A stretch of DNA of 64,000 bases from CBDBFH01 sp965204775 (GTDB taxonomy: Bacteria > Pseudomonadota > Alphaproteobacteria > JAPOUT01 > G958296285), in NCBI GenBank assembly GCA_965204775.1, contig CBDBFH010000029.1:124001-188000 (forward strand). The letters are read 5' to 3'. Of the stretch, positions 1 through 8,353 are shown one piece after another. The translations under genes and the position numbers were made by a program. The notes under the pieces were generated by a model that had not been told where the DNA came from, ran no database searches, and saw only the letters and a program-made list of their open reading frames with translations. Position 1 is the first letter of the stretch. Each line of letters begins with the position of its first letter.

Positions 1-258
1 CTGAATGCCGTCGAGAACAGCCTCGCCGGCGAGCAAACCTCACAGCCCCAAACCCGCGAACGAGACGCCAGAATGCTCAATGCCCTCGCCAGAACCCTCG
101 AAAAACTCTTCGCCCTCGAAAAAATCTTCCTCGCCCAACCCAACAGCCACAACGCCCGGCAGCACGGCGAAAGCCTCCAGAAGCAGATTGAGCGCCGAAT
201 CTCTGCGCTCCTTGACGCCCCGGATGCGCGCCAAATTCCTCAAAAGCCTCTCCGATGA
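1..258 (+). CDS. Small terminase-like protein (GTA g1 position), C-terminal part
   Basis: The frame is open from the first base, so the N-terminus lies outside the window. What is visible is an 85-residue, charged, probably all-helical segment with the pattern ERDARMLNALARTLEKL followed by a second helix near ESLQKQIERRISALL. It sits directly upstream of, and overlaps, the large terminase gene, which is where RcGTA-type clusters carry g1, the small terminase that recruits DNA to the packaging motor. The assignment rests on position and helical character; I see no diagnostic motif. An internal ATG at base 73 could start a shorter product. Confidence 0.5.
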   Translation: MNAVENSLAGEQTSQPQTRERDARMLNALARTLEKLFALEKIFLAQPNSHNARQHGESLQKQIERRISALLDAPDARQIPQKPLR

Positions 259-1477
259 CGAAGCCGAATGGATGCTCGGACACTGGCCCTTCTGGGCCAG
301 AAACGATCAACTGCCCCCCGCCGGAGACTGGTCAACCTGGCTCATCCTCGGCGGACGCGGCGCTGGCAAAACCCGCGCCGGAGCCGAATGGGTCTGCGGA
401 CTCGCCGCCCGAAGCCCGGCCCGAATCGCCCTCGCCGGTGAAACCTATGACGCCGCGCGCTCGGTCATGGTCGAAGGCCCATCCGGAATCCTCGCCTGCG
501 CCCGCCGCAATGCCCGCCCCGTCTTCCGCCCCTCGCGCCGCCAGATTCTCTGGCCCGGCGGCGCGTGCGCCGAACTCTTCTCTTCCGAAGAGCCGGAAGC
601 GCTCCGCGGGCCTCAATTCCACTTCGCCTGGTGCGACGAACTCGCCAAATGGCGGCGCCCCGAAGAAACCTGGAACATGCTCCAATTCGCCCTGCGCCTC
701 GGCGCGCGGCCCCGCCAATGCGTCACCACCACGCCCCGCCCCATCCCCCTCCTCAAGCGCCTCCTCGCCGACCCGGATTGCGCCCTCGCCCGCGCCCCGA
801 CCTATGCCAATCGCGCCAATCTCTCCCCCGCCTTCTTCCGCTCAATCATCCGCCGCTATGAAGGAACCCGCCTCGGACGGCAGGAACTCGAAGCCGAACT
901 CATCGAAGACGTCCCCGGCGCGCTCTGGACCCGCGCCCTCATCGAGAAAAACCGGGTCCGCAAAACGCCCCCCCTCCGGCGCACCGTCATCGCCGTCGAC
1001 CCCCCGGCAACCGGCAGCCGAAACTCCGATGAATGCGGCATCATCGCCGCCGGACTGGGTGAAGACTCTCTCGCCTATATCCTCGAAGACTGCTCCGCCG
1101 CCCGGCTCTCCCCCGTTCAGTGGGCCAGACGCGCCGCCGCCGCATATCGCCGCCATCAGGCCGCCCGCCTCGTCGCCGAAGTCAATCAGGGCGGCGATAT
1201 GGTCGAAGCCGTCCTGCGCCAGATCGCCCCGGCCATCGCCTTCCGCCCCGTCCGCGCCGCACGCTCCAAGCGCATCCGCGCCGAACCCGTCGCCGCCCTC
1301 TATGAGCGCGGCTGCGTGCGCCATCTCGGCGCGCTCCCACGCCTCGAAGACCAGATGTGCGCCTTCACCGGAAACCGCGCCGGATCTTCCCCCGACCGCC
1401 TCGACGCCCTGGTCTGGGCCGTCGCCGACCTCCTTCTCGGCGGAAACGCCGCCGCCGCACGTCTGCGCCGCCTTTAA
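188..1477 (+). CDS. Terminase large subunit (GTA g2-like DNA packaging ATPase/nuclease)
   Basis: This is the packaging motor that drives DNA into the prohead. An ATPase domain comes first: Walker A GGRGAGKT near residues 55-62 and a Walker B-like WCDE near 150. A C-terminal RNase H-like nuclease follows, with VDPP near 271 and a late acidic motif SPDRLDALVWA. The frame is open further upstream, but that part is a Ser/Pro-rich out-of-frame shadow of the preceding gene. I chose the TTG at base 188 because SAESLRSLTPRMRAKFL aligns with the usual N-terminal helix of the family; an ATG at base 224 is the alternative. With the TTG start it overlaps the g1-like gene by 71 bases. About 429 residues, a normal length for GTA TerL. 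Confidence 0.9.
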   Translation: MSAESLRSLTPRMRAKFLKSLSDDEAEWMLGHWPFWARNDQLPPAGDWSTWLILGGRGAGKTRAGAEWVCGLAARSPARIALAGETYDAARSVMVEGPSGILACARRNARPVFRPSRRQILWPGGACAELFSSEEPEALRGPQFHFAWCDELAKWRRPEETWNMLQFALRLGARPRQCVTTTPRPIPLLKRLLADPDCALARAPTYANRANLSPAFFRSIIRRYEGTRLGRQELEAELIEDVPGALWTRALIEKNRVRKTPPLRRTVIAVDPPATGSRNSDECGIIAAGLGEDSLAYILEDCSAARLSPVQWARRAAAAYRRHQAARLVAEVNQGGDMVEAVLRQIAPAIAFRPVRAARSKRIRAEPVAALYERGCVRHLGALPRLEDQMCAFTGNRAGSSPDRLDALVWAVADLLLGGNAAAARLRRL

Positions 1478-1504
1478 GCCCCAACCCGCGAGTCTCATCC
1501 GCCC

Positions 1505-2737
1505 GTGAACGCCGTCAACCCCGCCCCGCCGCGCCGCCGAGGATTCTTCTTCTCCCGCCGCCCCGCCGCGCCCGCCCAAAAAACCAGCCGCGTCCACAAT
1601 CTGATCGCCCTCCACGTCCAGGGCCAGCCCGCCTGGACCCCGCGCAACCTCGAAGCCCTCGCCCGCGAAGGCTTCCTGGCCAATGCCATCGTCTATCGCT
1701 GCGTGCGCATGATCGCCGAAGCCGCCGCCTCCGTCTCCTGGCTCCTCTATCAAGACCGCGCCGAGCGCGACGCCCACCCCCTCCTCGATCTCCTCCGCCG
1801 CCCCAACCAGCTCCAGAGCGGACCTGATCTCTTCGAAGCCTGGCACGGACACCTCCAGCTTTCCGGCAACGCCTATCTGGAAGTCGTCGAACTCGACGGA
1901 CGCCCGCGCGAACTCCACGCCCTGCGCCCCGACCGAATCCGCATCGTCCCCGGACAGCGCGGCTGGCCCGCCGCCTACGAATACACCGTCAATGGCCGCG
2001 CCATGCGCTACCCGGGCCGCGACGCCGCCGGACACACCCCCATCCTCCATATGCGCCTCTTCCACCCCGTCAACGACCATTACGGATGCAGCCCGATGGA
2101 GTCCGCCGCGCGCGGCGTCGATATTCACAACGCCGCCGGAAAATGGAGCAAGGCTCTCCTCGACAACTCCGCACGGCCCTCCGGCGCCCTCGTCTACAAA
2201 GGCCCCGACGGCGCGCCCAACCTCACCGAAGAGCAATTCGCCCGCCTCAAGGACGAACTCGAAAACAACTATGAAGGCGCGGTCAACGCCGGACGCCCGC
2301 TCCTGCTCGAAGGCGGACTGGAATGGACGTCCATGGGGCATAGCCCGAAGGATATGGAATTTATCCAGACCAAACATGTGGCCGCCCGCGAGATCGCGCT
2401 CGCCTTCGGTGTGCCGCCGATGCTCCTCGGAATCCCCGGCGACAACACCTTCGCCAATTTCGCCGAAGCCAACCGCACCTTCTGGCGGCAGACCGTCCTG
2501 CCTCTGGCGGCGCGCACCGCCGCCGCCTTGAGCCAGTGGCTGGGGCCCCGTTTCGGACCCGGCCTGCGCCTCGCCTTCGATATGGACCGCATCGAGGCCC
2601 TCTCCACCGAGCGCGAAGCTCTGTGGAACCGGGTCGCCGCCGCCGACTTCCTCACCATCAATGAAAAACGCGCCGCCGTCGGATACCAGCCCGTCCCCGG
2701 CGGCGACGCCCCGCCCCCAGGAATCGTCAACCCGTGA
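1505..2737 (+). CDS. Phage portal protein, HK97 family (GTA g3-like)
   Basis: A 410-residue HK97-type portal protein. It would form the ring at the capsid vertex through which DNA enters and to which the tail is attached. Family signatures include ANAIVYRCVRMIAEAAASVSW near the N-terminus, LLDLLRRPN, a central GNAYLEVV strand, HYGCSPMESAA, and the stretch AFGVPPMLLGIPGDNTFANF that is typical of GTA portals. It follows the large terminase after 27 bases and overlaps the next gene by four bases (ATGA). Length and motif order are normal, and nothing suggests decay. Confidence 0.93.
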   Translation: MNAVNPAPPRRRGFFFSRRPAAPAQKTSRVHNLIALHVQGQPAWTPRNLEALAREGFLANAIVYRCVRMIAEAAASVSWLLYQDRAERDAHPLLDLLRRPNQLQSGPDLFEAWHGHLQLSGNAYLEVVELDGRPRELHALRPDRIRIVPGQRGWPAAYEYTVNGRAMRYPGRDAAGHTPILHMRLFHPVNDHYGCSPMESAARGVDIHNAAGKWSKALLDNSARPSGALVYKGPDGAPNLTEEQFARLKDELENNYEGAVNAGRPLLLEGGLEWTSMGHSPKDMEFIQTKHVAAREIALAFGVPPMLLGIPGDNTFANFAEANRTFWRQTVLPLAARTAAALSQWLGPRFGPGLRLAFDMDRIEALSTEREALWNRVAAADFLTINEKRAAVGYQPVPGGDAPPPGIVNP

Positions 2738-3021
2738 CCGCCTCCCCCGTCATGCCGCCGCGCTGGCAAATCGCGCGCAAAATCCCGCTCATGCTGGTCC
2801 TCGCCATTCTGATTCAGAGCGCCTCGGCGCTGGTCTGGGCCGGACAGGCCGCGCAGCGCATCGCCCATCTCGAAGACTCCATGCGCGGCAGCGCCGAACG
2901 CGACGTCCGAATCGCCCGCATCGAAGAGCAGATCGTCTTCATGCGCGCCAGCCTCGCCCGCATAGAGCATAAACTCGATCAGGCCGCCCTCGCCCCGCGC
3001 CGCACCGCCCGGCTCCCGTGA
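2734..3021 (+). CDS. Small membrane-anchored coiled-coil protein of the GTA head region
   Basis: A 95-residue protein with one predicted membrane segment near residues 18-36 (PLMLVLAILIQSASALVW), then a helical, probably coiled-coil tail with alternating charged residues (RIARIEEQ, RIEHKL). It lies between portal and protease and overlaps both by four bases. GTA clusters often carry a small ORF at this point. Its role is not known to me; a membrane attachment or assembly function would be inference only. Confidence 0.75.
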   Translation: MTASPVMPPRWQIARKIPLMLVLAILIQSASALVWAGQAAQRIAHLEDSMRGSAERDVRIARIEEQIVFMRASLARIEHKLDQAALAPRRTARLP

Positions 3022-3545
3022 CCAGGCTCGCCATATTCCGGGGCCACGCCGCCTTCTTCAACCATCCCGACCTCGTCCGCGACGTGATCCTCCCCGGCGC
3101 TTTCGCCAAAAGCCTCGCCCGGCGCGGCGTGCGCGGCGTCAGGATGCTCTACCAGCACGACGCCGCCGAACCCATCGGATTCTGGCGCAGCCTCTTCGAG
3201 GACCGCCGGGGCCTCGCCGTCGAAGGCGAACTCGTCCTCGAAACAAAGCGGGGCCGCGAAACCCTCGCCCTCCTCGAAGCCGGCGCACTCGACGGCCTCT
3301 CCATCGGCTTCCGCGCCGTCCGCGCCCGGACCGACCGCCGCTCCGGAACCAGACTCCTCCACGAAATCGACCTGATCGAAATCTCCATCGTCACCTTCCC
3401 CATGCATCCGCAGGCCCGCGCCACCGCCGGACACAACGCTCTCGCCGGCCTCTTCACGCGCGCCGCCCAAAGCCTTTCGCCCTCCATCGCCAACCCCGGC
3501 AGCCGCCGGATCACAAAGGAGCACTTCCATGAGCGCCACCCCTGA
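3018..3545 (+). CDS. HK97-family prohead protease (GTA g4-like)
   Basis: A 175-residue maturation protease that cleaves scaffold or delta domains of the capsid protein during head assembly. Family features visible are the N-terminal FRGHAAFFN, the catalytic His in LYQHD (residue 47), the catalytic Ser in LDGLSIGF (residue 95), and the EIDLIEISIVTFPMHPQA strand that closes the fold. It overlaps the portal-side small gene by four bases, and its end overlaps the start of the capsid gene by 17 bases. Length is usual for GTA proteases. Confidence 0.92.
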   Translation: MTRLAIFRGHAAFFNHPDLVRDVILPGAFAKSLARRGVRGVRMLYQHDAAEPIGFWRSLFEDRRGLAVEGELVLETKRGRETLALLEAGALDGLSIGFRAVRARTDRRSGTRLLHEIDLIEISIVTFPMHPQARATAGHNALAGLFTRAAQSLSPSIANPGSRRITKEHFHERHP

Positions 3546-4815
3546 AAACCCCCGGACCGAAGCCCGCGAGTACAAGGCCTTCGACTCCGCCGCCCCGCAA
3601 AACCGCGAAGTGCGCGAGGCGCTCGACGCCTTCATGCGCGCCTTCGAGGAATTCAAGACCGCCAATGACGAGCGCCTCGCTCAGATCGATCAGCGCCTGA
3701 CCGCCGACACCGTCACCGCCGAAAAGGTCGAGCGCCTCAACCAAAGCCTCGATCTGCAAAAAAAGGCGCTCGACGAAATGGCCATCGACCGCCTGCGCCC
3801 CCAGCTCGCCGGGGTGGAGACTTCCGCCGCGCCCGATTTCGAAACGCGCGCCCATAAAGCCGCCTTCGACTCCTATATCCGCAAAGGCTCCGCCGCCGCC
3901 CTCGCCCGCTTCGAGAGCAAGGCGCTCTCCGCCGGAACCGATACACAGGGCGGCTATCTCGTCCCCGACGAGATCGAAAGCCGGGTCGGCTCTTTGATGC
4001 GCAATATCTCGCCGATCCGCGCCATCGCATCGGTCCGCCGGGTGAGCGCCAACCTCTTCCGCAAGCCCGTCCTCACCGCAGGGCCCGCCGCCGACTGGGC
4101 CGCTGAAACCGCCGCCCGCACCGCTTCGACAACCGAGAACCTCCAGGAAACCACCTTCCCCGTCCACGAACTCTATGCCATGCCCGCCGCCAGCACGACC
4201 CTGCTCGATGACGCCGGAATCGACGTGGCCCAGTGGCTCGCCGAGGAAATCTACGCCGTCTTCGCACAAAAAGAGAGCGAGGCCTTCGTCACCGGAAGCG
4301 GAACCAACCGGCCCAAAGGCTTCACCCAATACCCCACCGTCGCCGACAGCAGCTGGGCCTGGGGCAAGATCGGCTTCCTTAAGTCGGGCAGGGCCGGAGG
4401 CTTCCCCGCAACCGGGGCGCAGGACAAACTCGTCGATCTCGTCTACGCCCTCAAGCCCGGATACCGGGCCGAAGCGCATTGGGTCATGAACCGGAAAACC
4501 ATCGCCGCCATCCGCAAAATCAAGGACAACGACGGCAACTATATCTGGCAGCCCGCGCCCCGCGCCGGGCAGGCCGCGACCCTGCTCAACTTCCCCGTCG
4601 CCGAGGCCGAGCATATGCCGGATCTCGCCAACGACGCCCTCGCGGTGGCCTTCGGCAATTTCCGCCAGGCCTATCTGATCGTCGACCGCGCCGGACTGCG
4701 AATCCTGCGCGACCCCTATTCCAGCAAGCCCCATGTCCTCTTCTATACGACGCGGCGGGTCGGCGGCGGCGTTCAGAATTTCGAGGCCCTCAAACTCCTC
4801 AAATTCGCCGCCTGA
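3529..4815 (+). CDS. Major capsid protein, HK97 fold (GTA g5-like)
   Basis: A 428-residue capsid protein. The first roughly 110 residues are a charged helical delta/scaffold region (EVREALDAFMRAFEEFK onward), expected to be removed by the adjacent protease. The HK97 core begins around GTDTQGGYLVPDEI, followed by ISPIRAIASVRRV and ends with VLFYTTRRVGGGVQNFEALK, all typical of this family. The start is well placed: AAAGGAGC sits a few bases upstream of ATG, inside the end of the protease gene. It is expected to be the most abundant particle protein. Confidence 0.94.
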   Translation: MSATPENPRTEAREYKAFDSAAPQNREVREALDAFMRAFEEFKTANDERLAQIDQRLTADTVTAEKVERLNQSLDLQKKALDEMAIDRLRPQLAGVETSAAPDFETRAHKAAFDSYIRKGSAAALARFESKALSAGTDTQGGYLVPDEIESRVGSLMRNISPIRAIASVRRVSANLFRKPVLTAGPAADWAAETAARTASTTENLQETTFPVHELYAMPAASTTLLDDAGIDVAQWLAEEIYAVFAQKESEAFVTGSGTNRPKGFTQYPTVADSSWAWGKIGFLKSGRAGGFPATGAQDKLVDLVYALKPGYRAEAHWVMNRKTIAAIRKIKDNDGNYIWQPAPRAGQAATLLNFPVAEAEHMPDLANDALAVAFGNFRQAYLIVDRAGLRILRDPYSSKPHVLFYTTRRVGGGVQNFEALKLLKFAA

Positions 4816-4830
4816 ACGGAGAAAGCCCGC

Positions 4831-5373
4831 ATGTCGCTCACCCTCAAGCAAGGCCCCGACGCCGAGCCGGTCAGCCTCGCAGAAGCGCAGAAATATCTGC
4901 GCATCGAGGCCGGGGAGGAGGAAAACCTGATCTCCTCCCTGATCACCGCGGCGCGCCTCCTGATCGAGGCGCAGACCGCCCGCGTCATGATCACGCAGGT
5001 CTGGACGCTTCGGGCGCGCTGTCCGGCTTCCGGGAAAATCCCGATCCCGCTCGCCCCGGTCATCCGCGTCCAGAACGTCCGCCGCGCCGGACAGGGCGGG
5101 GCCTTGCTGGACATCTCCGAAGAGCAGTATGAGGTCGCCGCCGAAAACGGACAGACTGCAATCTGCCTCTCCCCCGGATCAAGCGGCAGATTCACAATCG
5201 AGTTCGAAGCCGGATTCGGCGCACAGCCCGGCGACGTCCCCCAGCCTCTCCGGCAGGCGGTGATGCAGGCGGTCGCCGCCTGGTTCGAAGAGCGCGGCGC
5301 CGCCCCCGCCCCCGCCGGACTGCCCCCGGCGGCGGTGGCCTTGATCGCGCCCTATCGCAAGGCGCGGCTGTGA
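4831..5373 (+). CDS. Head-tail connector / adaptor protein (GTA g6-like)
   Basis: A 180-residue connector of the phage gp6-like family that docks under the portal ring. Recognisable features are the N-terminal SLAEAQKYLRIE helix, then DNLISSL-like LITAARLLIEAQT and the beta-rich middle (RFTIEFEAGFG), with a helical end containing RQAVMQAVAAWFEERG. It follows the capsid gene after 15 bases and overlaps the next gene by four bases (ATGA), so translation is probably coupled. Length agrees with alphaproteobacterial GTA connectors. Confidence 0.86.
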   Translation: MSLTLKQGPDAEPVSLAEAQKYLRIEAGEEENLISSLITAARLLIEAQTARVMITQVWTLRARCPASGKIPIPLAPVIRVQNVRRAGQGGALLDISEEQYEVAAENGQTAICLSPGSSGRFTIEFEAGFGAQPGDVPQPLRQAVMQAVAAWFEERGAAPAPAGLPPAAVALIAPYRKARL

Positions 5374-5702
5374 TGATCGCCATCGGCGCGCTCCGGCGCA
5401 GAGTCAGCCTCGAAGAACCCGCCCCGGACGAAACCTGGCGCGAAACCGCACGCCTCTGGGCCGAAATCCGCGACCTCTCCGGCCATGAAGACAGCGAGGC
5501 CGGCGCGGAAAATCCCGTCCGCCGCGTCCGGGTGACCATCCGCTTCCGCCAGGACGTCACCAGCCAGATGCGCTTCCGCGCCGGAGACCGGAAACTGGCG
5601 ATCCGCGCCGTCCTCGACGCCACCGGACTGCGCCGCTTCCTCACCTGCCTGTGCGAGGAAGAAACCGCCCGCGACCGGCGCGAAGCCGCAGGCTCACCAT
5701 GA
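5370..5702 (+). CDS. Head-tail stopper/adaptor (GTA g7-like)
   Basis: A 110-residue small beta-barrel protein of the phage head-tail joining family (SPP1 gp16/HK97 gp10-like), expected to close the head below the connector. The pattern IGALRRRVSLEEPAPDE followed by TWRETARLWAEIRDLSG and RVTIRFRQDVT is characteristic. Overlaps of four bases with both flanking genes place it firmly in the head-tail operon. No unusual feature. Confidence 0.85.
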   Translation: MMIAIGALRRRVSLEEPAPDETWRETARLWAEIRDLSGHEDSEAGAENPVRRVRVTIRFRQDVTSQMRFRAGDRKLAIRAVLDATGLRRFLTCLCEEETARDRREAAGSP

Positions 5703-6115
5703 GCGCCGCCCCCGATGCCCTGCTCGCCGCGCTGGCCGACGCGCTCAAAAAAGACGCCGCGCTGACCGCTCTCCTCCCCGCCGGGCGCATCCATGAAACG
5801 CCTCCCCCCGGCGCGGCCTTCCCCTATATCACCCTCGGCGAAGGACTCTGGCGAACGCTCCCCGACAGGCTGATCGAACACGAACTCCGCCTCCAGATAT
5901 GGTCGCGCAAATCCGCCGCCGCCGAAATCCGCCGGCTCCTCGCCGCCGCCCTCGCCGCGCTCAACGCCGCCGCGCCCCCCGCCGGATATGCGCTCGTCTC
6001 CCTCGCCCCGCGCGACTCGCGCATCACCCGCCTCGATGACGCCAAAACCTGGCGCGCCCAGATCCGCCTGCGCGCCGTCACCGAAACGCTCACCACCGGA
6101 GCCCCCAAATCATGA
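5699..6115 (+). CDS. Tail terminator, DUF3168 family (GTA g8-like)
   Basis: A 138-residue DUF3168 protein; in RcGTA the equivalent caps the tail tube at its head-proximal end. Visible signatures are ALADALKKDAALTALL at the N-terminus, FPYITLGEG and the LRLQIWSRKSAAAEIRRLL helix. The ATG at base 5699 overlaps the stop of g7 as ATGA; an upstream in-frame ATG at 5651 would add an Arg-rich segment that is a shadow of the previous gene, so it was not used. The gene ends with ATGA coupling to the tail tube gene. Confidence 0.87.
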   Translation: MSAAPDALLAALADALKKDAALTALLPAGRIHETPPPGAAFPYITLGEGLWRTLPDRLIEHELRLQIWSRKSAAAEIRRLLAAALAALNAAAPPAGYALVSLAPRDSRITRLDDAKTWRAQIRLRAVTETLTTGAPKS

Positions 6116-6543
6116 CCGCACAAAAAGGACAAGACCTCCTCCTCAAAATCGACTCCGACGGCAACGGAAAATTCATCTCCGTCGCCGGGCTGAGAACCCG
6201 CGCCCTCTCCTTCAACGCTCAGGCCGTCGATGTGACCACCGCCGAGTCGCCCAATGCCTGGCGCGAACTCCTGCAGGGCGCATCGCCCCGCTCGGCCAGC
6301 GTCTCGGGGCGCGGCATCTTCCGCGACCAGGACTCCGACGAAATCATCCGCGCCGCCTTCTTCGCCGGCGAAATCAAAAAATTCCAGATCGTCATCCCCG
6401 GCTTCGGAACCATGCAGGGGCTGTTCCAGATCACCAGCCTCGAATTCGCCGGAGAATATGACGGCGAAGTCAATTTCGAGATCGCCCTCGAATCCGCCGG
6501 CCAGCTGACCTTCACCGCTGAGGCGCAATCCGATGTCCAATAA
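6112..6543 (+). CDS. Major tail (tube) protein, TP901-1 family (GTA g9-like)
   Basis: A 143-residue tail tube subunit of the TP901-1 major tail protein family. It begins TAQKGQDLLLKIDSDGNG, the typical start of GTA g9, and contains the WRELL, SVSGRGIF and FQIVIPGFGTMQG segments. Multiple copies would stack into the tail tube around the tape measure. Overlaps of four and eleven bases link it to the genes on either side. Confidence 0.9.
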   Translation: MTAQKGQDLLLKIDSDGNGKFISVAGLRTRALSFNAQAVDVTTAESPNAWRELLQGASPRSASVSGRGIFRDQDSDEIIRAAFFAGEIKKFQIVIPGFGTMQGLFQITSLEFAGEYDGEVNFEIALESAGQLTFTAEAQSDVQ

Positions 6544-6868
6544 ATACCGGGGCGAAATCTCCGCCCAACTCGACGGCAAAACCTACACCTTGCGCCTCAC
6601 CCTGGCCGCGCTGGCCGAACTGGAAGAGGCGCTGGGCGGCGAGGATATTCTGGCCTTCGCCCGCCGCCTCGCCGGGGGCGAAATTCATGCCCGCGATGTG
6701 ATCCATATTCTGGGCGCAGGCCTGCGCGGCGGCGGACACGATATAGATGATGAAGCCGCCGCCCGCATGTCCCCGCCCGGCGGCCCCGCCGAAGCCATGA
6801 CCCTCGCCGCCCGCCTGATCGCCGCCGCCTTCGGCGCCGAAGGCGAAGACCGCAGGCAAACTCCATGA
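6533..6868 (+). CDS. GTA family tail assembly protein (g10-like)
   Basis: A 111-residue member of the small GTA gp10-like family. The signature is YRGEISAQLDGKTYTLRLTL followed by AALAELEEALGG and DVIHILGAGLRGGG. In RcGTA the g10/g10.1 pair corresponds in position to tail assembly chaperones that coat the tape measure protein. Here the two genes are adjacent and overlap by four bases. The Ala/Gly-rich C-terminus shows no motif. Confidence 0.83.
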   Translation: MSNKYRGEISAQLDGKTYTLRLTLAALAELEEALGGEDILAFARRLAGGEIHARDVIHILGAGLRGGGHDIDDEAAARMSPPGGPAEAMTLAARLIAAAFGAEGEDRRQTP

Positions 6869-7068
6869 GAGACCCCGCCTCCTTCCCCTGGCGGCCTTTG
6901 ATGGCCTGCGCCTTCGCCCGCGCCGGAATCGCGCCCGATCTCTTTTGGCGGCTCACCCCGGGCGAACTGGCCTGCGTCCTCGCTCCCTTCCTGCCCGCCG
7001 AAGACGCCGCCATGACCCGCGATATCTTCAACGCCCTGCACAAACGCTATCCCGATCCCCATGCCTGA
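6865..7068 (+). CDS. Phage tail assembly chaperone (g10.1-like, rcc01693 family)
   Basis: A 67-residue protein with the pattern FPWRPLMACAFARAGIAPDLFWRL, then LTPGEL, which is the hallmark of the short GTA tail assembly chaperones. It overlaps g10 by four bases and the tape measure gene by eight. It likely works with g10 in folding the tape measure; that role is inferred from family and position. Confidence 0.85.
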   Translation: MRDPASFPWRPLMACAFARAGIAPDLFWRLTPGELACVLAPFLPAEDAAMTRDIFNALHKRYPDPHA

Positions 7069-7687
7069 AAACGCCGCAGACTTCCCCTCCGGTTTCGCGC
7101 AGGACGCCGCCCGCGCCGAACGCGCCGTCGCCGCCTCGGCCCGGCGCATGGCCGAAAGCCTCTCCTCCTTCACCCGCGCGCAAAACGCCGCCGCCCGCGC
7201 CAGCCGAAACTTTTCCAGCGCCGTCGTCAAATCCTTCGAACAGGCCGTCTTCGAGGGCCGCTCGCTCTCCGATGTCCTGCGCGGCCTCGCCCTCGACTTC
7301 TCCCGCGCAACCTTGAAGCAGGCCCTCGCCCCGCTGGGCCGCCCCGCCGCAAGCCTGCTCACCCGCCTCGCCGGAGCCGCCAATGGCGCAGTCTTCGCCG
7401 GGGGCGCGGTGCAGCCTTTCGCCCGCGGCGGAATCGTCGGCGGCCCCGCCTTCTTCCCGCTGCGCTCCGGCCTCGGCGTGATCGGCGAGGCGGGGCCGGA
7501 AGCCGTCCTGCCCCTCGCCCGCGGACGCGACGGCAAACTCGGCGTCGCCGCACAAAGCCACGCCGCAAGACCCGTCAACGTCAACTTCCATATCACCACC
7601 CCCGACGCCGAAAGCTTCCGGCGCTCGCACAGCCAGACCGCCGCCCTCCTGCGCCGCGCCCTCGCCCGCGGCGGCAGCACCTTGTGA
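7061..7687 (+). CDS. Short tail tape measure protein (GTA g11-like)
   Basis: A 208-residue tape measure protein, close in length to that of RcGTA and consistent with a short tail. A helical N-terminal half (AERAVAASARRMAESLSSF) leads to FEQAVFEGRSLSDVLRGLALDFSR. The C-terminal half holds the diagnostic phage motif FARGGIVGGPAFFPLRSG followed by GVIGEAGPEAVLPLARG. It starts inside the chaperone gene and is followed by a 24-base gap before the distal tail gene. Confidence 0.88.
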   Translation: MPENAADFPSGFAQDAARAERAVAASARRMAESLSSFTRAQNAAARASRNFSSAVVKSFEQAVFEGRSLSDVLRGLALDFSRATLKQALAPLGRPAASLLTRLAGAANGAVFAGGAVQPFARGGIVGGPAFFPLRSGLGVIGEAGPEAVLPLARGRDGKLGVAAQSHAARPVNVNFHITTPDAESFRRSHSQTAALLRRALARGGSTL

Positions 7688-7711
7688 CCTCCCCTCTCTC
7701 TGCAGCGTTTT

Positions 7712-8353
7712 ATGGCCTTCCACGAAATCCGCTTCCCGCTCGATATCGCCCTCGGCTCGACCGGCGGCCCGGAGCGCAAAACCGAAATCGTCGCCCTCGC
7801 CTCCGGACATGAAGAGCGCAACACCCCCTGGGCCGACTCCCGCAGGCGATACAATGCCGGATACGGCGTCAAATCGCTCGACGACCTCCACCGCGTCATC
7901 GCCTTCTTCGAGGGGCGGCGCGGTCGGCTCCACGGCTTCCGGTGGCGCGATCCCGCCGACTGGAAATCCTGCCCGCCGCTCGGACAGCCCGCCGCCGCCG
8001 ATCAGACGCTGGGAAACGGCGACGGAACAACCGCCTCCTTCGAACTCGTCAAAATCTATGACGGATCGCTCAACCCTTACCGGCGGCGGATCGTCAAGCC
8101 GGTGGAGGGCTCGGTTCTCGTTGCGCGCGGCGGGCGGGCTGCGCGCCCCGGGCAGGACTTCACCCTCGACGCCAATCGCGGACTCATCACCTTTGCCCCT
8201 TCCGCCATCCCCGCCGCCGGCGAGGTCATAACCGCCGGTTTCGCCTTCGACGTGCCGGTGCGCTTCGACAGCGACCGGCTGGAAGTCAATCTCGCCGCCT
8301 TCCACGCCGGGGATATTCCCGAAATCCCGATCATCGAAATCCGCCTGCCGTGA
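7712..8353 (+). CDS. Distal tail protein, DUF2460 family (GTA g12-like)
   Basis: A 213-residue DUF2460 protein. It starts FHEIRFPLDIALGSTGGPER and carries EERNTPWADSRRRYNAGYG and FFEGRRGRLHGFRWRDP, all strongly conserved in GTA g12. The RcGTA equivalent forms the distal ring connecting tube and baseplate. The end overlaps g13 by four bases. A normal, intact family member. Confidence 0.92.
   Translation: MAFHEIRFPLDIALGSTGGPERKTEIVALASGHEERNTPWADSRRRYNAGYGVKSLDDLHRVIAFFEGRRGRLHGFRWRDPADWKSCPPLGQPAAADQTLGNGDGTTASFELVKIYDGSLNPYRRRIVKPVEGSVLVARGGRAARPGQDFTLDANRGLITFAPSAIPAAGEVITAGFAFDVPVRFDSDRLEVNLAAFHAGDIPEIPIIEIRLP

Noticed and set aside
5..187. Ser/Pro-rich N-terminal extension of the terminase frame
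   Set aside because: It is low-complexity and out of frame with the better helical protein read from base 1; the conserved terminase N-terminus begins near base 188.
842..2377. Long open frame on the minus strand across the terminase and portal genes
   Set aside because: GC-rich codon use keeps antisense frames open. The product is a Gly/Ala/Asp-rich string without family motifs, and the plus-strand terminase and portal are certain.
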